From: Rhabdophis nuchalis
Lineage: Eukaryota; Chordata; Lepidosauria; Squamata; Natricidae
Assembly: GCA_039707465.1 (NCBI GenBank)
Contig: CM077643.1
Span: forward strand, 333,704,419-333,768,418
Reading direction: 5' to 3'
DNA length: 64,000 nt
In this document: in pieces, positions 23,050 to 35,600 of the stretch
How positions within the stretch are numbered: position 1 is the stretch's first letter
Layout of the letters: every line of letters starts with the position of its first letter
Made by a program: the position numbers and the translations under genes
The notes under the pieces: generated by a model
Seen by the model: the letters and a program-made list of their open reading frames with translations, nothing else
The model's database searches: none
Told to the model about the DNA's origin: nothing

Positions 23050-24215
23050 ATTTATATCATAACTTTTTAGATATACTATTACATAAATTATTTGACAAGG
23101 TAGACCATAACCTACTACCAGATAAAGTAGAAGAATGTGGGTTAGACAGCATCACCACCAGATGGATTCGCAACTGGCTGACCAACCGCACTCAACATGT
23201 AGTCCTCAATGGAACTGCATCCAAATGGAAGGAAGTATGCAGTGGAGTCCCCCAAGGCTCTGTTTTAGGCCCAGTACTCTTCAACGTCTTCATCAATGAT
23301 TTGGATGAGGGAATAAATGGGGAACTCATCGAATCTGCAGATGACATCAAGCTGGCAGGAATAGCCAACACTCCAGAAGATAGGCTTAAGATACAGAAGG
23401 ATCTTGACAAACTTGAACATTGGGCACTATCTAATAAAATGAAATTCAATGGCGAAAAAAGTAAGGTTCTACATTTAGGCAACAAAAATGAAATGCCCAG
23501 GTACAGTATAGGTGATACCTTGCTCAATAGCAGTACCTGTGAAAAGGATCTTGGAGTCCTAGTGGACAACCATTTAAATATGAGCCAGCAGTGTGCAGCA
23601 GCTGCCAAAAAAGCCAACACAGTTCTAGGCTGCATAAACAGAGGGATAGAATCAAGATCATGAGAAGTGTTAATACCACTTTATAATGCCTTGGTAAGGC
23701 CACACTTGGAATACTGCATTCAGTTTTGGTCACCACGATGTAGAAATGATGTGGAGACTCTAGAAAGAGTGCAGAGAAGAGCAACAAAGATGATTAGAGG
23801 ACTGGAGTCTAAAACATATGAAGAAGGGTTGCAGGAACTCGGTATGTCTAGTTTAATAAAAAGAAGGACTAGGGGAGACATGATAGCAGTGTTCCAATAC
23901 CTCAGGGGTTGCCACAAAGATGAGGGTGTCAAACTATTCTCCAAAGCAGCTGAGGGCAGAACAAGAAGCAATGGGTGGAAACTAATCAAAGAGAGAAGCA
24001 ACTTAGAACTGAGGAGAAATTTCCTGACAGTTAGAACAATTAATCAGTGGAACAGCTTGCCTCCAGAAGTTGTGAATGCCCCAACACTGCAAGTCTTTAA
24101 GAAGTTGTTGGATAGCCATTTGTCTGAAATCGTATAAGATTTCCTGCCTAGGCAGGGAGTTGGACTAGAAGACCTCCAAGGTCCCTTCCAACTCTGCTAT
24201 TGTATTATTTAGACA
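23050..24215 (+). pseudogene. CR1 LINE reverse-transcriptase fragment with in-frame stop
   Basis: Encodes the C-terminal half of a CR1 pol protein: ITTRWIRNWLTNRTQ, CSGVPQGSVLGPVLFNVFI, an ADD catalytic core (SADDIKLAG), then VQRRATKMIRGLE and WNSLPPEVVNAPTL. Frames 23301-23663 and 23667-24137 are the same frame split by one TGA at about 23661, probably a CGA to TGA change in an otherwise open stretch. It is 5' truncated and ends in the standard CR1 3' end. It lies in intron 1 of VIT. Confidence 0.85.
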
Positions 24216-24519
24216 CAATATTAATGAATAAAATGCATTTAGTTATAATTTGAAGATAAAATCTAGGCCAATATATGTAAGATAGAGCTGAAATCTATTT
24301 ACTTGTTTGTTTAGTTACTTATTTCTTAAAGAAATTTCATTGCTGCCCATCTATCAGAATGAACTCTTGGTGGCAAACAAAATAAAAACACAATACAATA
24401 AATAAATAGGCTATTTAAAATAATAAGCAATAAGCAATACTGAGTCCCTAATAAAACTTACATTCAACCACCAACCAAATGAATCTACCAGAAACTAGAT
24501 CAAGTTATGCAACTTAATA

Positions 24520-24765
24520 GAATCATAGGCTTGGCAGGAATCTTGGAGATCTTCTAGTCCAGGGGTCTGCAAAGTCAGCTCTTTTAAGACTGGTGGACTT
24601 CAACTCCCAGAGTTCCCCAGCCAGCATAGCTGGCTGGGGAATTATGGGAGTTGAAGTCCACCAGTCTTAAAAGAGCCGACTTTGCAGACCCCTGTTCTAG
24701 TCCACCCCCTGCCCAACGCAGGAGTCTGTTATCAGGTCTCTGCCAAGCCTTCTCTTCATTAGGCT
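24520..24765 (-). mobile_element. CR1 3' end fragment, split by a hAT MITE
   Basis: AATAGAATCATAGGCTTGGC and the following GATCTTCTAGTCC, continued after the MITE by TTCTAGTCCACCCCCTGCCC, are the complement of a CR1 3' end. The MITE at 24560-24694 lies inside it, so the CR1 copy is older. Confidence 0.65.
24560..24694. mobile_element. Fold-back hAT MITE with 8-bp target duplication
   Basis: Starts CAGGGGTCTGCAAAGTC, ends GACTTTGCAGACCCCTG, with almost fully complementary halves meeting at CCAGCATAGCTGG. Flanked by perfect TTCTAGTC duplications (24552-24559, 24695-24702). Confidence 0.92.
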
Positions 24766-26059
24766 AAGTATAACTACTTCTCTTAGTTGTTCATTGTATA
24801 ATTTAGCCTTGAGTTATTCAAGCAGATTTAATTAATAAAGCATCAACACTGTGAAAATATCAACATCTCTCTTTATCCCATCATGGCATACCTATTGGCT
24901 CTGCTTGCATGTCACACAGTCATAATCTAAACTGCAAAAGTCAGACAAACCACTAGTTGCTGAAAACACTCTTGGCTAACATCTTGCGATCACCCAGGTT
25001 TCACTGGGTCATATACGGTAGCCTTAATATAATCTGATTTGTTTGACTTTGGCTTAATGTTTGTACACATCCCATCAGTTGTAACTTGTTCTGCTAATCC
25101 AGATGCTTTCTTTTCCAAATCCCATCATCTGGCATTCATATCTGGTCCCTGGCATAAAGGAATGTCATGTTTTCAAAAACAAAGTGAAAAATAAGTGGGG
25201 AGAAAAGAGCAAAGCGAACGAGATGGAGATAAATTCTGTTCAAAGCAGGCATGGGAACTAGGTAGAGGCCAGTTAGCTGATTAACATTCCAGACGTTTTT
25301 TCCCAGCCTAGAAGATATTCAGCTGACTTTATTCTACACTCATATCTGTTTCTTCTTCCTTGCCTGATTTTTATTAATTTTCCCTCCCCCTTTTCTCTTC
25401 TATCTCTATTTTTTCCCCTCCTGCCTCTCTTTTTATCAGTTGTCTTCTTGTCTTTCCTTTATTTTCTGGTCTCTTAACTCACCTCTTTGGAAAACGTAAA
25501 CTTCAGAAAGTAGTTTCCACATCATTGTCTGGCTTTGGCCATTAAATATATGGTTTTTTTCCCTTGTCTTTCTCTCACTTCTTCCTTCTGTATCCTGCAG
25601 AGCACTGGGTAAGTATAGTTGGTTCCATTGAAAAGTGTTCTGATCCAAAGGCTTGCTTGAAATACATAGACTAGCAAAAAGTAAATTTAAATACTTGCTT
25701 GAAACTTATTTACTTCATTGGATTATTGGGGCCAATGGGTGACATAGTGTTTCCAAAATCTCATTGTGATAAGCAAGTATCCTTTGGGGAGAGAGGGCGG
25801 TCTAGAAATCAAATTAAATAAATAAATATGAACAAGTCTGGCTGAAAATGGTGTGGAAATGAGGTCCAATTAATTTAAATGACATTAGTTGGGTCAGGAA
25901 ATTATAGGAATTAAAAGGCAAACTGCTTTTTTAAAAAGTATAATTATGAGGGTAATGGACAAGGACCTCAAAGAACCCATTCTTAGCCCTGAAAACCACT
26001 GAGTAACTCTTCAGATCAATCAGTTGTTGAGGGAGATTGAAGCACAGAACATTGTGTAC

Positions 26060-26300
26060 ACTGGTTTGAGAACATAATATATATTGGCTTTGGTTGCACA
26101 GAAAAGGTGGGATAAAACTTGGCCAAAACTCCTGAGGACCCTGGCAATAGCAGATTATCTAGATGTGTTTCAGTCAAGATTCAGACTGGGATTCACTATG
26201 GGATTAGTGATTCTGGATGCCATCCAGCAGGGTCATTTTACAGGACCTAGGAAGTATGTCTTCTTAATGATGGTTCATATCTGTGGAATGATTTGAAGTG
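26060..26300 (+). mobile_element. Highly degraded LINE RT-like fragment (L2-like)
   Basis: A short frame reads YLDVFQSRFRLGF then VILDAIQQG, reminiscent of the FQSGFRPG motif upstream of the L2 RT active site. No more can be said, and the match is weak. Confidence 0.3.
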
Positions 26301-26529
26301 TTTCCATCCTTTTGACTTTTTGCAAACTGCTTATGATCTCATTAGTCTTCTAGGTTCTGAACCAGGATGGGCATTGGTTGCTTGGCTTTGTTTTCTAATC
26401 AACTGCCTTCTTTTTCTCCTCAATATTTTGTTGAATCTGTAACCCACCCACCCACCCACCCCGATTTCAAAACTGAAGCAAGCAAATAAATAAATAAAAT
26501 TATTTTAAAAATGGATTTCTGTTTTGCAG

Positions 26530-26602
26530 TGAATTCTGTTAGAATTCTAAGGCCCAGTTTCTCTCAGGATGAAGAGAATAACAGCAGTTGCAGTGATCTT
26601 TG
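26530..26602 (+). CDS. VIT: VIT exon 2: 5' UTR end, start codon, signal peptide start
   Basis: Acceptor TTTTGCAG ends at 26529. The ATG at 26569-26571 begins MKRITAVAVIF. An upstream in-frame start is not available in this exon. Donor GTAAGT at 26603; the exon ends in phase 1. Confidence 0.85.
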
Positions 26603-29600
26603 GTAAGTGCATCCTATTTTTTAATCTCGGCTTTATTTGTTACCCCGTAGTTTTAGATAAAATTAAATCAGGCAGATAAATCAGAGAGTCTCTGAAAATT
26701 TGTAATTAAAGTAGTAACATCAGAAAATGTGAAAATCAAACATAAAAAAACCTGAGACAATGACAACATTAATAGAAAATATTATCATTTCACTCAGAGA
26801 ATTGAAAGAGAGCTATAAATAATCCCAGAATATCATTCAGACCATGAATTTTTAATTTCACGGGAAACAGTATTGTACATTTTTTTACACTTGTCTATTT
26901 TGCCTCAGTTTTGCTGCTGATTGGTGTATATGCTACTAAAGAAACTACAAAGAGGAACAGGAAATCCAAACAATGTAAGTAAGCAAAACGATGTAAATGT
27001 GCACATAATCTCAGTTTAGATTCTCCTTCATGTCTTTTGTGAAAGATATTGGAAAACTATCTCCAAGAATACACATTCTGTACAAATGATGTAGCCTCCA
27101 GTATCTTCCATTAACAGTAATCATAATTCTCAGCTAAGCTACTCCCACTTCAACTGTTTCCCACCCCTGCCCAGACTGCTGGATGCTGATCTTGTTTCTA
27201 ATGCATCATTTACTCCGAAACCTTTTGTGTGCCAGATGCTTCTTGTTGCTCCCTTCAGAGTAAATAATATTATTTCGCATTCAGGAAAGATGTAATAATT
27301 GTGAGCAAAATAAAGACACATGAGACAAGATGAGGCTGGGCAATGGATAGGGGTAGAAATGTTATTTTCAAATTTAAAGTACAACAGCACCATTCACTAC
27401 AGGTAATCTTCAACATATGATGACAATTGGGACCAGAATCTTGGTCACTAAGTGATTCATTTGTTAAATTAGTCCTCATGTGACTGAACCCAATTTTACA
27501 ACCAGTTGTTAAGCAAATGCTGTGGTCATTAAGTGAATCACATGGTTTTTAAACATATCCGACTTCCCCAATTGAGTTTGCCTGTTGGGAAAATGTATTG
27601 GAATCACAAAGGTTTTACTTGCCCTTGGTAGAATAAAGCCTTTACTGATGCAATGAATATTCAAGGGCACAACAATTAATTAACAATTATGGCATATAGA
27701 AAATTTCAGTTTGTATGAGAGTTGTACATGGCAAAGAGCATGAATTAATGTATGAAATGAAAGAAGAAAGACAAATGGCTGCTAAGAGAAGGAAGAAGGA
27801 TGTAATACAAAGTGGCCTGATCTTGTGCAGTAGAGTCAATAAATATACGCATGGAACTGATGGTATAGTTGTGAAGCAATGCTAGGCTGGAAGTAATGCC
27901 AAATGTAGGAAATGGAATGTTATTTCTGGCAACTCCTAAACTTTCAGCACATCTGAAAGAGGAAAGGGTAAAAATCACCTCAACTTTTCTTATCTACGTA
28001 TATAAATATCAACATTAGAAAGACTATAAATCACATAGGCCCTAATCTATATGTCAAACGTCTCTAATTAGTCTACAGGCAGTTATTCAACATTATATTT
28101 AGAATGATAAAGATAGAACATCTTCTGCATGTAGTGATGCAGTCATAATGCAATGGCAGAACATACGATTTGCATCTGAAAGATCTTATGTTCAATCTCA
28201 ACATCCCTAGCTAGATTGGAAAAACCATTGCCAGTGTTATTTATTTATTTTATTTATTTTATTAAATTTATACCCCGCCCTTCTCCTTGTTAGGACCCAG
28301 GGCGGCGCACAGGCATTATTATGTACTGACACCCGTTTGAATTCCCCGGCAACAGCCAGTCGCGTCTGATTGGCCACTGGCTGTGGCTGAAGCGGGAGAC
28401 GCGCGGATTGGCCGGCTCTCTGACAGCTCCATATAAAAGGAGCTGTCAGAGAGAAGGCGCGCGCTTTTTGTTCGTACAACTTACCGTTGTTGTTATACTT
28501 GATTCCTGTTAATAAAAGCCGTTGGATCAACCGGGTCTGGACCCTCTCTCAATTCACAACACTGGCGACGAAGGACTGGGGCCCGGCATCGATCCTCCTA
28601 ACCAGACCTCTTCACCCTACGGATCGAAGAGATATTGCATTTGCGCGGGCAAAGTCTGTTTTGCCTCACGGACATGGCCACGCTTCCCCCCTTCGCGACC
28701 TACGACCCGTCGGCGGAGTCCTGGGAGGCCTTCCTGGCGCGTTTTGATTGTTTTCTCCTCACAGACGTGTCCGGGGACATCACCCCCGCGAGGCGCCTGG
28801 GTCTATTCCTTGGCTGCGGCGGCCGGACGGTGTTTGCGGTCGCGCGGAACATAGCCGCCCCGGCCGCGGTTCAGGACCTGGATTGGGGCGTGCTGCAGAC
28901 CCGCCTCAAGGCACATTTCGCCCCGGCGCCCTCTAAAATTTCGCGCCGCTGCGCCTACAGACAATGTCGCCAACTACCAACGCAGTCGGTGACTGACTTC
29001 ATGCAGTCCTTGCGCGCGGCTGCCCTCCTATGCGAATTCCCGGGCCCGTTCCTCGACGAGTCTTTGCTCGAGCAGTTCGTGGCGGGGCTCCGGGACATCA
29101 AGCTCCGCCGCCGGCTCCTGGCTCGCTCGGACATTACTCTGGAGCAAGCCATCGAGGACGCCAGGGCCGCGGAGCTGGCGGACGCCACATCAGACCTTTT
29201 CCCGGGCCAGCCTGCACAGCAGTTGCCTTCCCCGAGAGCCTGCCTCGTGGACGAACTGGCTCCGCTCGACCCAATGGATGACAGCTCGGCCTATGACAGC
29301 GTGGCCCGCCTACAGGCCTCCGGCCGCGGCAACGCCAGGCAAGGCGCCTCTCGCAAAGGGGCCGCCTGTGCCGGATGCGGCGGTGCCCATGCGAGGAGCG
29401 TGTGCCCGTATAAAGACACCATCTGCCGCCGGTGCGACAGACGGGGCCACATCGCCCGCGCGTGCCGCGCTATTCTGTCCCGACAAGCGGACCAGGGCCC
29501 CCGCCGGCCCGCGGAAGCGACCCCGCCACCCGCTCCGGCCTACGGGAGACGACCCCCGAACCGACGCCCGGGACAGGATGCGGCCTGCTACGCCACGTCC

Positions 29601-32600
29601 GACTTCAGGGAGACCTTCCCCATCGCAGCCGATGACCGTAGGCGAATCTCCACCTCCCTGACCCTTGAAGGACGCCCCTTGTCCATGGAGGTTGACTCGG
29701 GGTCGTCCCGGTCCCTCATCTCGTGGGGGCAGCTGAGAGCTTTGTGCCCCTACCTGTCACCCGGGGACCTTTCCAGCCCGGACGCCATGCTCCGGGACTA
29801 TCAGGGCAACCCCATCGCTGTTATGGGCCTGCACCGGGTCCGCGTGGCGTACGGACGTTTTTCCGGGGCCCTCCCCATTCTGGTTGTCGAGCGCCCCCTT
29901 CCCGCGCTCATAGGTCTCGATTGGTTTGACGCCCTGGGCCTCTCTATCCAGCGGGTCCATCGAGTGCCCGCCGCCTCGGCCGTTGAGGCGGTCCTGGCCG
30001 AGTTCAAGGACATATTTGACGGCTCGCTGGGCTCCTATAGGGGCACCCCGGTCTCCCTCAACCTCGACCCCCAGGTGGCCCCAATTCGGCTCAAGGCCCG
30101 CAGGCTGCCGTTCGCCTTGAAGCCACGAGTTGACGCGGAGCTGGATCGTCTCGTGGCGCAGGGCGTATTGGAGCCCGTCGACCAGGCGAAATGGGAGACC
30201 CCCATTGTGGTCCCCATCAAGCCCGACGGGTCCATACGCATCTGCGCCGACTATAAGTCGACGATCAACCGCGGGCTTCAGGCGAACCCATATCCGGTTC
30301 CCGTAGTGCAGCACCTGCTCCACTCCTTGGGGCAGGGGCGCATCTTCGCGAAGCTGGATATGGCTCAGGCCTACCAGCAGCTACCGGTGGATGACGATGC
30401 GGCTGACGCCCAGACCATCGTCACTCACCGAGGAGCTTTTCGCTGCCGGCGTCTCCAATTCGGCGTTTCCGTTGCCCCGGGGATCTTCCAGAGCCTCATG
30501 GAGCGGTTGCTCCACGGGCTCCCGGGCGTCGTGCCGTACTTCGACGACGTCTTGATAGCTGCTGCCAGCCTGTCAGACCTCGCCGAGGTACTCCGGAAGG
30601 TCCTCCACATTTTTAGGGGCGCGGGCCTTAAATTAAAGCTCAGCAAATGCAGGTTTGCTGTGCCGAGGGTGGAGTTCCTGGGTTTCGTTGTTGATGCCCA
30701 GGGCATCCACCCCGCTCCTGCCAAGGTCGAGGCCATCCGCAAGGCCCCAGTGCCGAGCTCCAAGACGGAGCTGCAGGCATTCCTCGGCTTGGTCAATTTC
30801 TACGCCCCCTTCATTCCTCACAAGGCGTCACTAGCCGAGCCGCTGCATCGATTGCTCGATCGCTCGGCGGTTTGGCTCTGGGGCAGCTGTGAGGCGCATG
30901 CGTTCGCGGCTGTCAAAGAGCTGCTGACGTCAAGGGCTGTGCTAGTGCAATATTCTGCAAGCCAGCCCCTGACGCTGGCGGCGGACGCCTCCCCTTTCGG
31001 ACTGGGGGCTGTCCTGAGCCATGTCCTGCCCGATGGCTCGGAGGCCCCCATCGCCTTTTACTCCCGGACGCTGACTCCAGCGGAGCGGAACTACAGCCAG
31101 ATCGATAAGGAGGCTCTGGCTGTGGTCTCCGGGATTAAAAGATTTCACGAGTACCTGTACGGCCGCTCGTTCACCGTGTTCACTGACCACAAGCCACTCC
31201 TTGGGCTTCTGGCCGGTGACCGGCCCAACCCCCCCATCCTCTCGCCCAGGATGACACGATGGACGGAGTTCCTGGCCGCGTACGAGTACGCGCTGCTTTA
31301 CCGTCCGGGCAAACACCTGGGGCACGCAGACGCCCTCAGTCGCTGCCCCCTTCCTCAGGCGGACCAGGAGCCGGTACCGGCCCTCTCCGTCCTGTCAGTG
31401 GCCTACGCCGGGCTTCCCCTCACGTCTTCGGACGTGGCGGCCCGGACCAGATCCGACCCCGTCCTTTCCCGGGTCTCAACTTGGGTCCTGCGGGGGTGGC
31501 CGTCGGCCGCCGTGGCCGCCGAGTTCAGGCCTTTCAAGGCCCGCCAGCTGGAGCTATCGCTCCACAGTGGGTGCTTGCTATGGGGGGACCGTGTCATCCT
31601 TCCACAGCCCCTGCGCCGTCAGGTACTCGAGGCCCTCCATGCCAACCACCCAGGCATAGCTCGCATGAAGGCCCTTGCCCGGAGCTACGTCTGGTGGCCA
31701 CGCATGGACGAGGAGGTGGCCGCCTTCGTTGGCACTTGCCAGGCATGCCAATCCACCCGCCCTGCCCCTCCGGCGGCACCTTCCCGCTCCTGGGATGCTC
31801 CTAAGTCTCCGTGGGCTCGCATCCACATCGACTTCGCCGGCCCCTTCCACGGCCGGACGTTCCTGGTGGTGGTGGACGCTTACTCCCGCTGGGCGGAGGT
31901 CGTTCTCATGGCCTCCACCACAGCCGAGAGTACCGTGCATGCGCTCCGGCGCCTATTTTCCACGCACGGGTTGCCGGACACCCTGGTCTCCGACAACGGC
32001 CCGCAATTCCACTCCTCCACCTTCCAGGAATTCCTGGCCTCCCTGGGGATCCGTCACGCGCCTACCGCCCCCTACCACCCTGCCGCCAATGGCCGGGCGG
32101 AACGGGCCGTTCGCTCGGCCAAGGAGGCCCTCGGCAGGATGGCCGGGGGGGACTGGCAGGCAAGGGTAGATGCTTACCTGCTAGGTCAGCATTCTACGCC
32201 TTGCCCGGCGTCAGGGAAAAGCCCCGCGGAGCTGCTGATGGGCCGCCGCCTGAGAACCGAGTTGGACCGACTGCACCCCCTCTACAACGAGGTGCAGCCG
32301 TGCAACCTGGGGGTCCCCCCTCCCCGCCTCTTCACCTCGGGCGAGGAAGTGTACGCCCGAAACTTTGCAGGAGACCCCCGATGGGTCCCTGCCACCATTG
32401 ATGCACTAACCGGGCCGTGCTCTTATAGGGTTCGGAGGCCCGACGGATCCGAGTGGCGACGCCATGTGGACCAACTAAGGCGTCGCCACCCAGCGCCGGA
32501 CGACCCGAACCCCCAACCGACATCCACGGACCCGGCGACCGACATTCCGCTATTCGACCTGAGCCAGCCGGCCGAGCCCCGGCCCGCAGCGGGCTCCAAC

Positions 32601-35600
32601 TGCCCAGCAGGACCGTCCCCGGGGCTGACGACGATGGAACAGCCCTGCCTGGGGGGGCCCTGGGACGCATCCTACCAACATCAGTCAACTCGGCCCCCTG
32701 CTCGCCCGAAATCACAAGGCCTACCAGGCCCGGCCTACTCCTCCCCACTGCGCCGGGGGCTTGACTGTGTCCTCAAACCGATCGCCACGCCCCCTCGCCC
32801 CGTCCTACCTTTTTCGGAGGCTTCCGGCTATTCGCTAGGCCGCTCTGACGTTGTCCGGGACTACACCCCCGGCAGGGAGGAGCCCGATCGGACACGTCCT
32901 CTTCCTCCGCCTCCCGAAGTCGATCTGAGGCGCTCTGGGCGGAGTCGACGCAGCCCCGCCTACCTCAGCGAGTACGTATGCTAATGGGCCCGCATGCGTA
33001 CTCGCTGGGGGGAAAGGAGTGTTATGTACTGACACCCGTTTGAATTCCCCGGCAACAGCCAGTCGCGTCTGATTGGCCAAGACGCGACTGGCTGTGGCTG
33101 AAGCGGGAGACGCGCGGATTGGCCGGCTCTCTGACAGCTCCATATAAAAGGAGCTGTCAGAGAGAAGGCGCGCGCTTTTTGTTCGTACAACTTACCGTTG
33201 TTGTTATACTTGATTCCTGTTAATAAAAGCCGTTGGATCAACCGGGTCTGGACCCTCTCTCAATTCACAACAGCCAGAAATCGTGGAAAGCCAGCAATCT
33301 GAATTAACCAGGGCTTAACATTTTCAAGTGCTGCATTGTGAAGTGATATAGACTTAAAATCATCATCAACAGCAACATTTCTGAACTCTGGCAAGTTTGC
33401 TAAATCTTTCAAAATTTCATCAGTTGAGTATCTTTGCTAGAGAGGAGTTAGAGAAGTTATAGAGAACTGGTAAAGTTCCATGCAGATGGGCTCCAACACA
33501 AATCCAACCACTTGGAAAAATAAACCTCTGGTCCCAGTGACTGATCCAGATTGGATCCTGAATATCTTCTGTCCATTAGTGTTTTCACTTGAAAACTTGT
33601 TTATATGAAGACTTTGTTCATATTTCTTTAATAATCTAGATCCTAGAATCTTCCACATATGCTTGGATGACAATTCTTTGAATTACTAAACTAATAGCAT
33701 GAAATTTTGGGAGTTGAAATCCCAATGTATCTGAAAATTTATACCAAATTGCTAGATTATAGCAATTATATATAGAATTAAATGCGTAATTCAAATATTA
33801 TTGTTTTGATGTGAAATCAATAATATGGATGTGATTATTACTTTATTCCAATGAATATTAGGCAATTTGGAACTGGGTTGTGAAAGAGTAAACTCCTTGG
33901 AGATATCCGGCAGTTGAGAGTTTTATTATTTTTTCATTTTTAAGGATTAAGGGTTCAGTGCTGAATATATGAGTATTTTGAAACTGGCATAACAGCACAT
34001 GAATAATAGACCCAATTGCTAGCATTTCTTTGTTTTCTGCAAAGCTTTTGTGTCAGATTATATTAAAGCATAACATTCAACTTTTATCTTCACAGCTGTT
34101 CCACAGATTGAGTGTGCCATCAAAGCTGCAAAGATCATCAACCCAGAATTTATTGCTAAGTGTCCCTTTGGATGCCAAGATGTTAAATATCGGGTTTATG
34201 GCACTGATATCTATGCCTCTTTTTCCAGTGTTTGTGCTGCTGCTATTCACAGGTCAGCAGAACTGATCTTTAATTCAAAATAGCATCCAAAATCAAAAAG
34301 AAAAATATAAGCATGCTCAATATTGGCTAGCAATAAATGTAAGAGTCAGAACAGGATGAGTTTCTTTTTTCCTCATCAAAATTTTTGTATAACTCCCAAA
34401 AGATTAAAAAAAAAACAAAATTAGGAAATAAAAGGTAGCCTATAGTCAAATCTGTAAAAACAATGATTGTAAGTAGAGTTCAGGTTAGTGTACCTTAATG
34501 TATATTTAGAGAATGGAAAATAGGTCTTCTTTAATTCCACTTCAAGAGCAAAAGGGCAACTTTTGCAAAATGTTTTAAAGGGTATGGATTTATGAGGTAA
34601 ATAACTGTAGATTTGAGAAAATTGCAGAGATAAAAATAGATCGATGATATTTCCACAAATTTATACTGGGAAATGATAATAGACCTTTCCCTCTGGGATA
34701 TGACCACCAACTTTTTGGAAATGTCAGGATAGAAGATATCTTTTAGGAAACCACAGAACAGTGGTGGGATTCAGCCAGTTCGCACCTATTCGGGAGAACC
34801 GGTTGTTAACTTTCTAAGCAGTTCGGAGAACCGGTTGTTGGAAGAAATCTCCTTTTATTTTTTCCCACTTTACAGGGCTAATCCTGTAAGGAAGGAAGGC
34901 AGGAAGGAAACATTCTGGTGTTGTTTCTAGCCTAATCTCTATTTTCCTGCTTACAGAAACTGCCTTTCAGGTTAGCCCTTATTACATTGTAACAGCTAAG
35001 ACGAAGTGTCCATCGACATGAGTGATTTTGAGTTGGCCATGCTACACAGTCACATGACCACCAAGCCATGCCTACCCAGTTGGTTATTAGGGCAAAGAAC
35101 CGGTTCTTAAATTATTTGAATCCCACCACTGCCACAGAACCATCTTCTTACACATTAGGCTTAACTTATATAAATGCCTACTAATACTTAGAACAGAGAG
35201 TTTCATATTTATATATTCTGACTATAGAATCATTCTTAGGCTTAGAATTATCAAGTACTTTGTCAAATGGATTCAGGTTTGCACAGAGGAGTTAATAAGC
35301 AATTCGGTGCACTTGAAAGAAGGACAAACCCAGTTCAAAGAAACAATTAATATTAGAATCATGGGAAGGCTGTCTGAAAAATCATGTGTGCCATAGCATT
35401 CTAGAACACCATGATGTCACTCCCTGATTTCAATGAAGACCTACAGAAGCTTTTGAAGATGATGTAATAATGTTCCCCACAGTGATGGGTTCCTACCGGT
35501 TCGGAATGGTTCGGCCGAACCAGTAGTAGTTTGGTGGACTGGGTCACTGGAACTGGCAGCAACTCAGGCCTGCCACGCCCATGAACCAGTTCTCCCAGCA

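Larger units (their letters stand above)
6359..26529 (+). other. VIT: Putative intron 1 of vitrin, ~20 kb, repeat-rich
   Basis: Between the candidate exon 1 donor (GT at 6359) and the acceptor TTTTGCAG at 26522-26529 there is no other exon I can support. The interval is filled with LINEs, SINEs, MITEs, microsatellites and a tandem duplication, listed separately. The stretches 6400-7140, 7221-7960, 8170-8480, 10220-12100, 13120-13900, 14010-14640, 15670-18250, 19040-20160, 21480-23040 and 24770-26050 show no gene. Weak LINE-like text occurs at 11020-11560, and a (GT)n/(TA)n run at 16384-16421. Confidence 0.4.
28235..28561 (+). repeat. 5' LTR of the gypsy element, carrying an 82-bp insertion
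   Basis: Starts TGTTAT and ends CACAACA. After TGTTAT an extra 82 bp (28241-28322) interrupts the LTR, then ATGTACTGAC continues as in the 3' LTR. Contains a TATA box (28431-28438) and AATAAA (28511-28516). It lacks 8 nt (AGACGCGA) present in the 3' LTR near position 28379. Confidence 0.92.
28235..33272 (+). mobile_element. Complete Ty3/gypsy LTR retrotransposon in VIT intron 3
   Basis: 5' LTR 28235-28561, PBS directly after it, one long gag-pol ORF, polypurine tract, 3' LTR 33020-33272, and a 5-bp target duplication GCCAG (28230-28234 and 33273-33277). GC content is far above the flanks. The two LTRs are identical by eye apart from an 8-nt indel and an LINE scrap inserted in the 5' LTR. With an unbroken ORF this implies recent insertion. 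There is no env frame. It lies in the sense orientation of VIT, in the intron between exons 3 and 4, so its poly(A) signals could in principle affect the VIT transcript. Confidence 0.95.

Noticed and set aside
29757..30323. Long frames on the opposite strand of the gypsy ORF
   Set aside because: Shadows caused by the GC-rich coding sequence.
28674..32984. Gypsy element as an endogenous retrovirus with env
   Set aside because: The frame ends after integrase and a short proline-rich tail; no third ORF lies between it and the polypurine tract, and the RT/integrase features are Ty3/gypsy.
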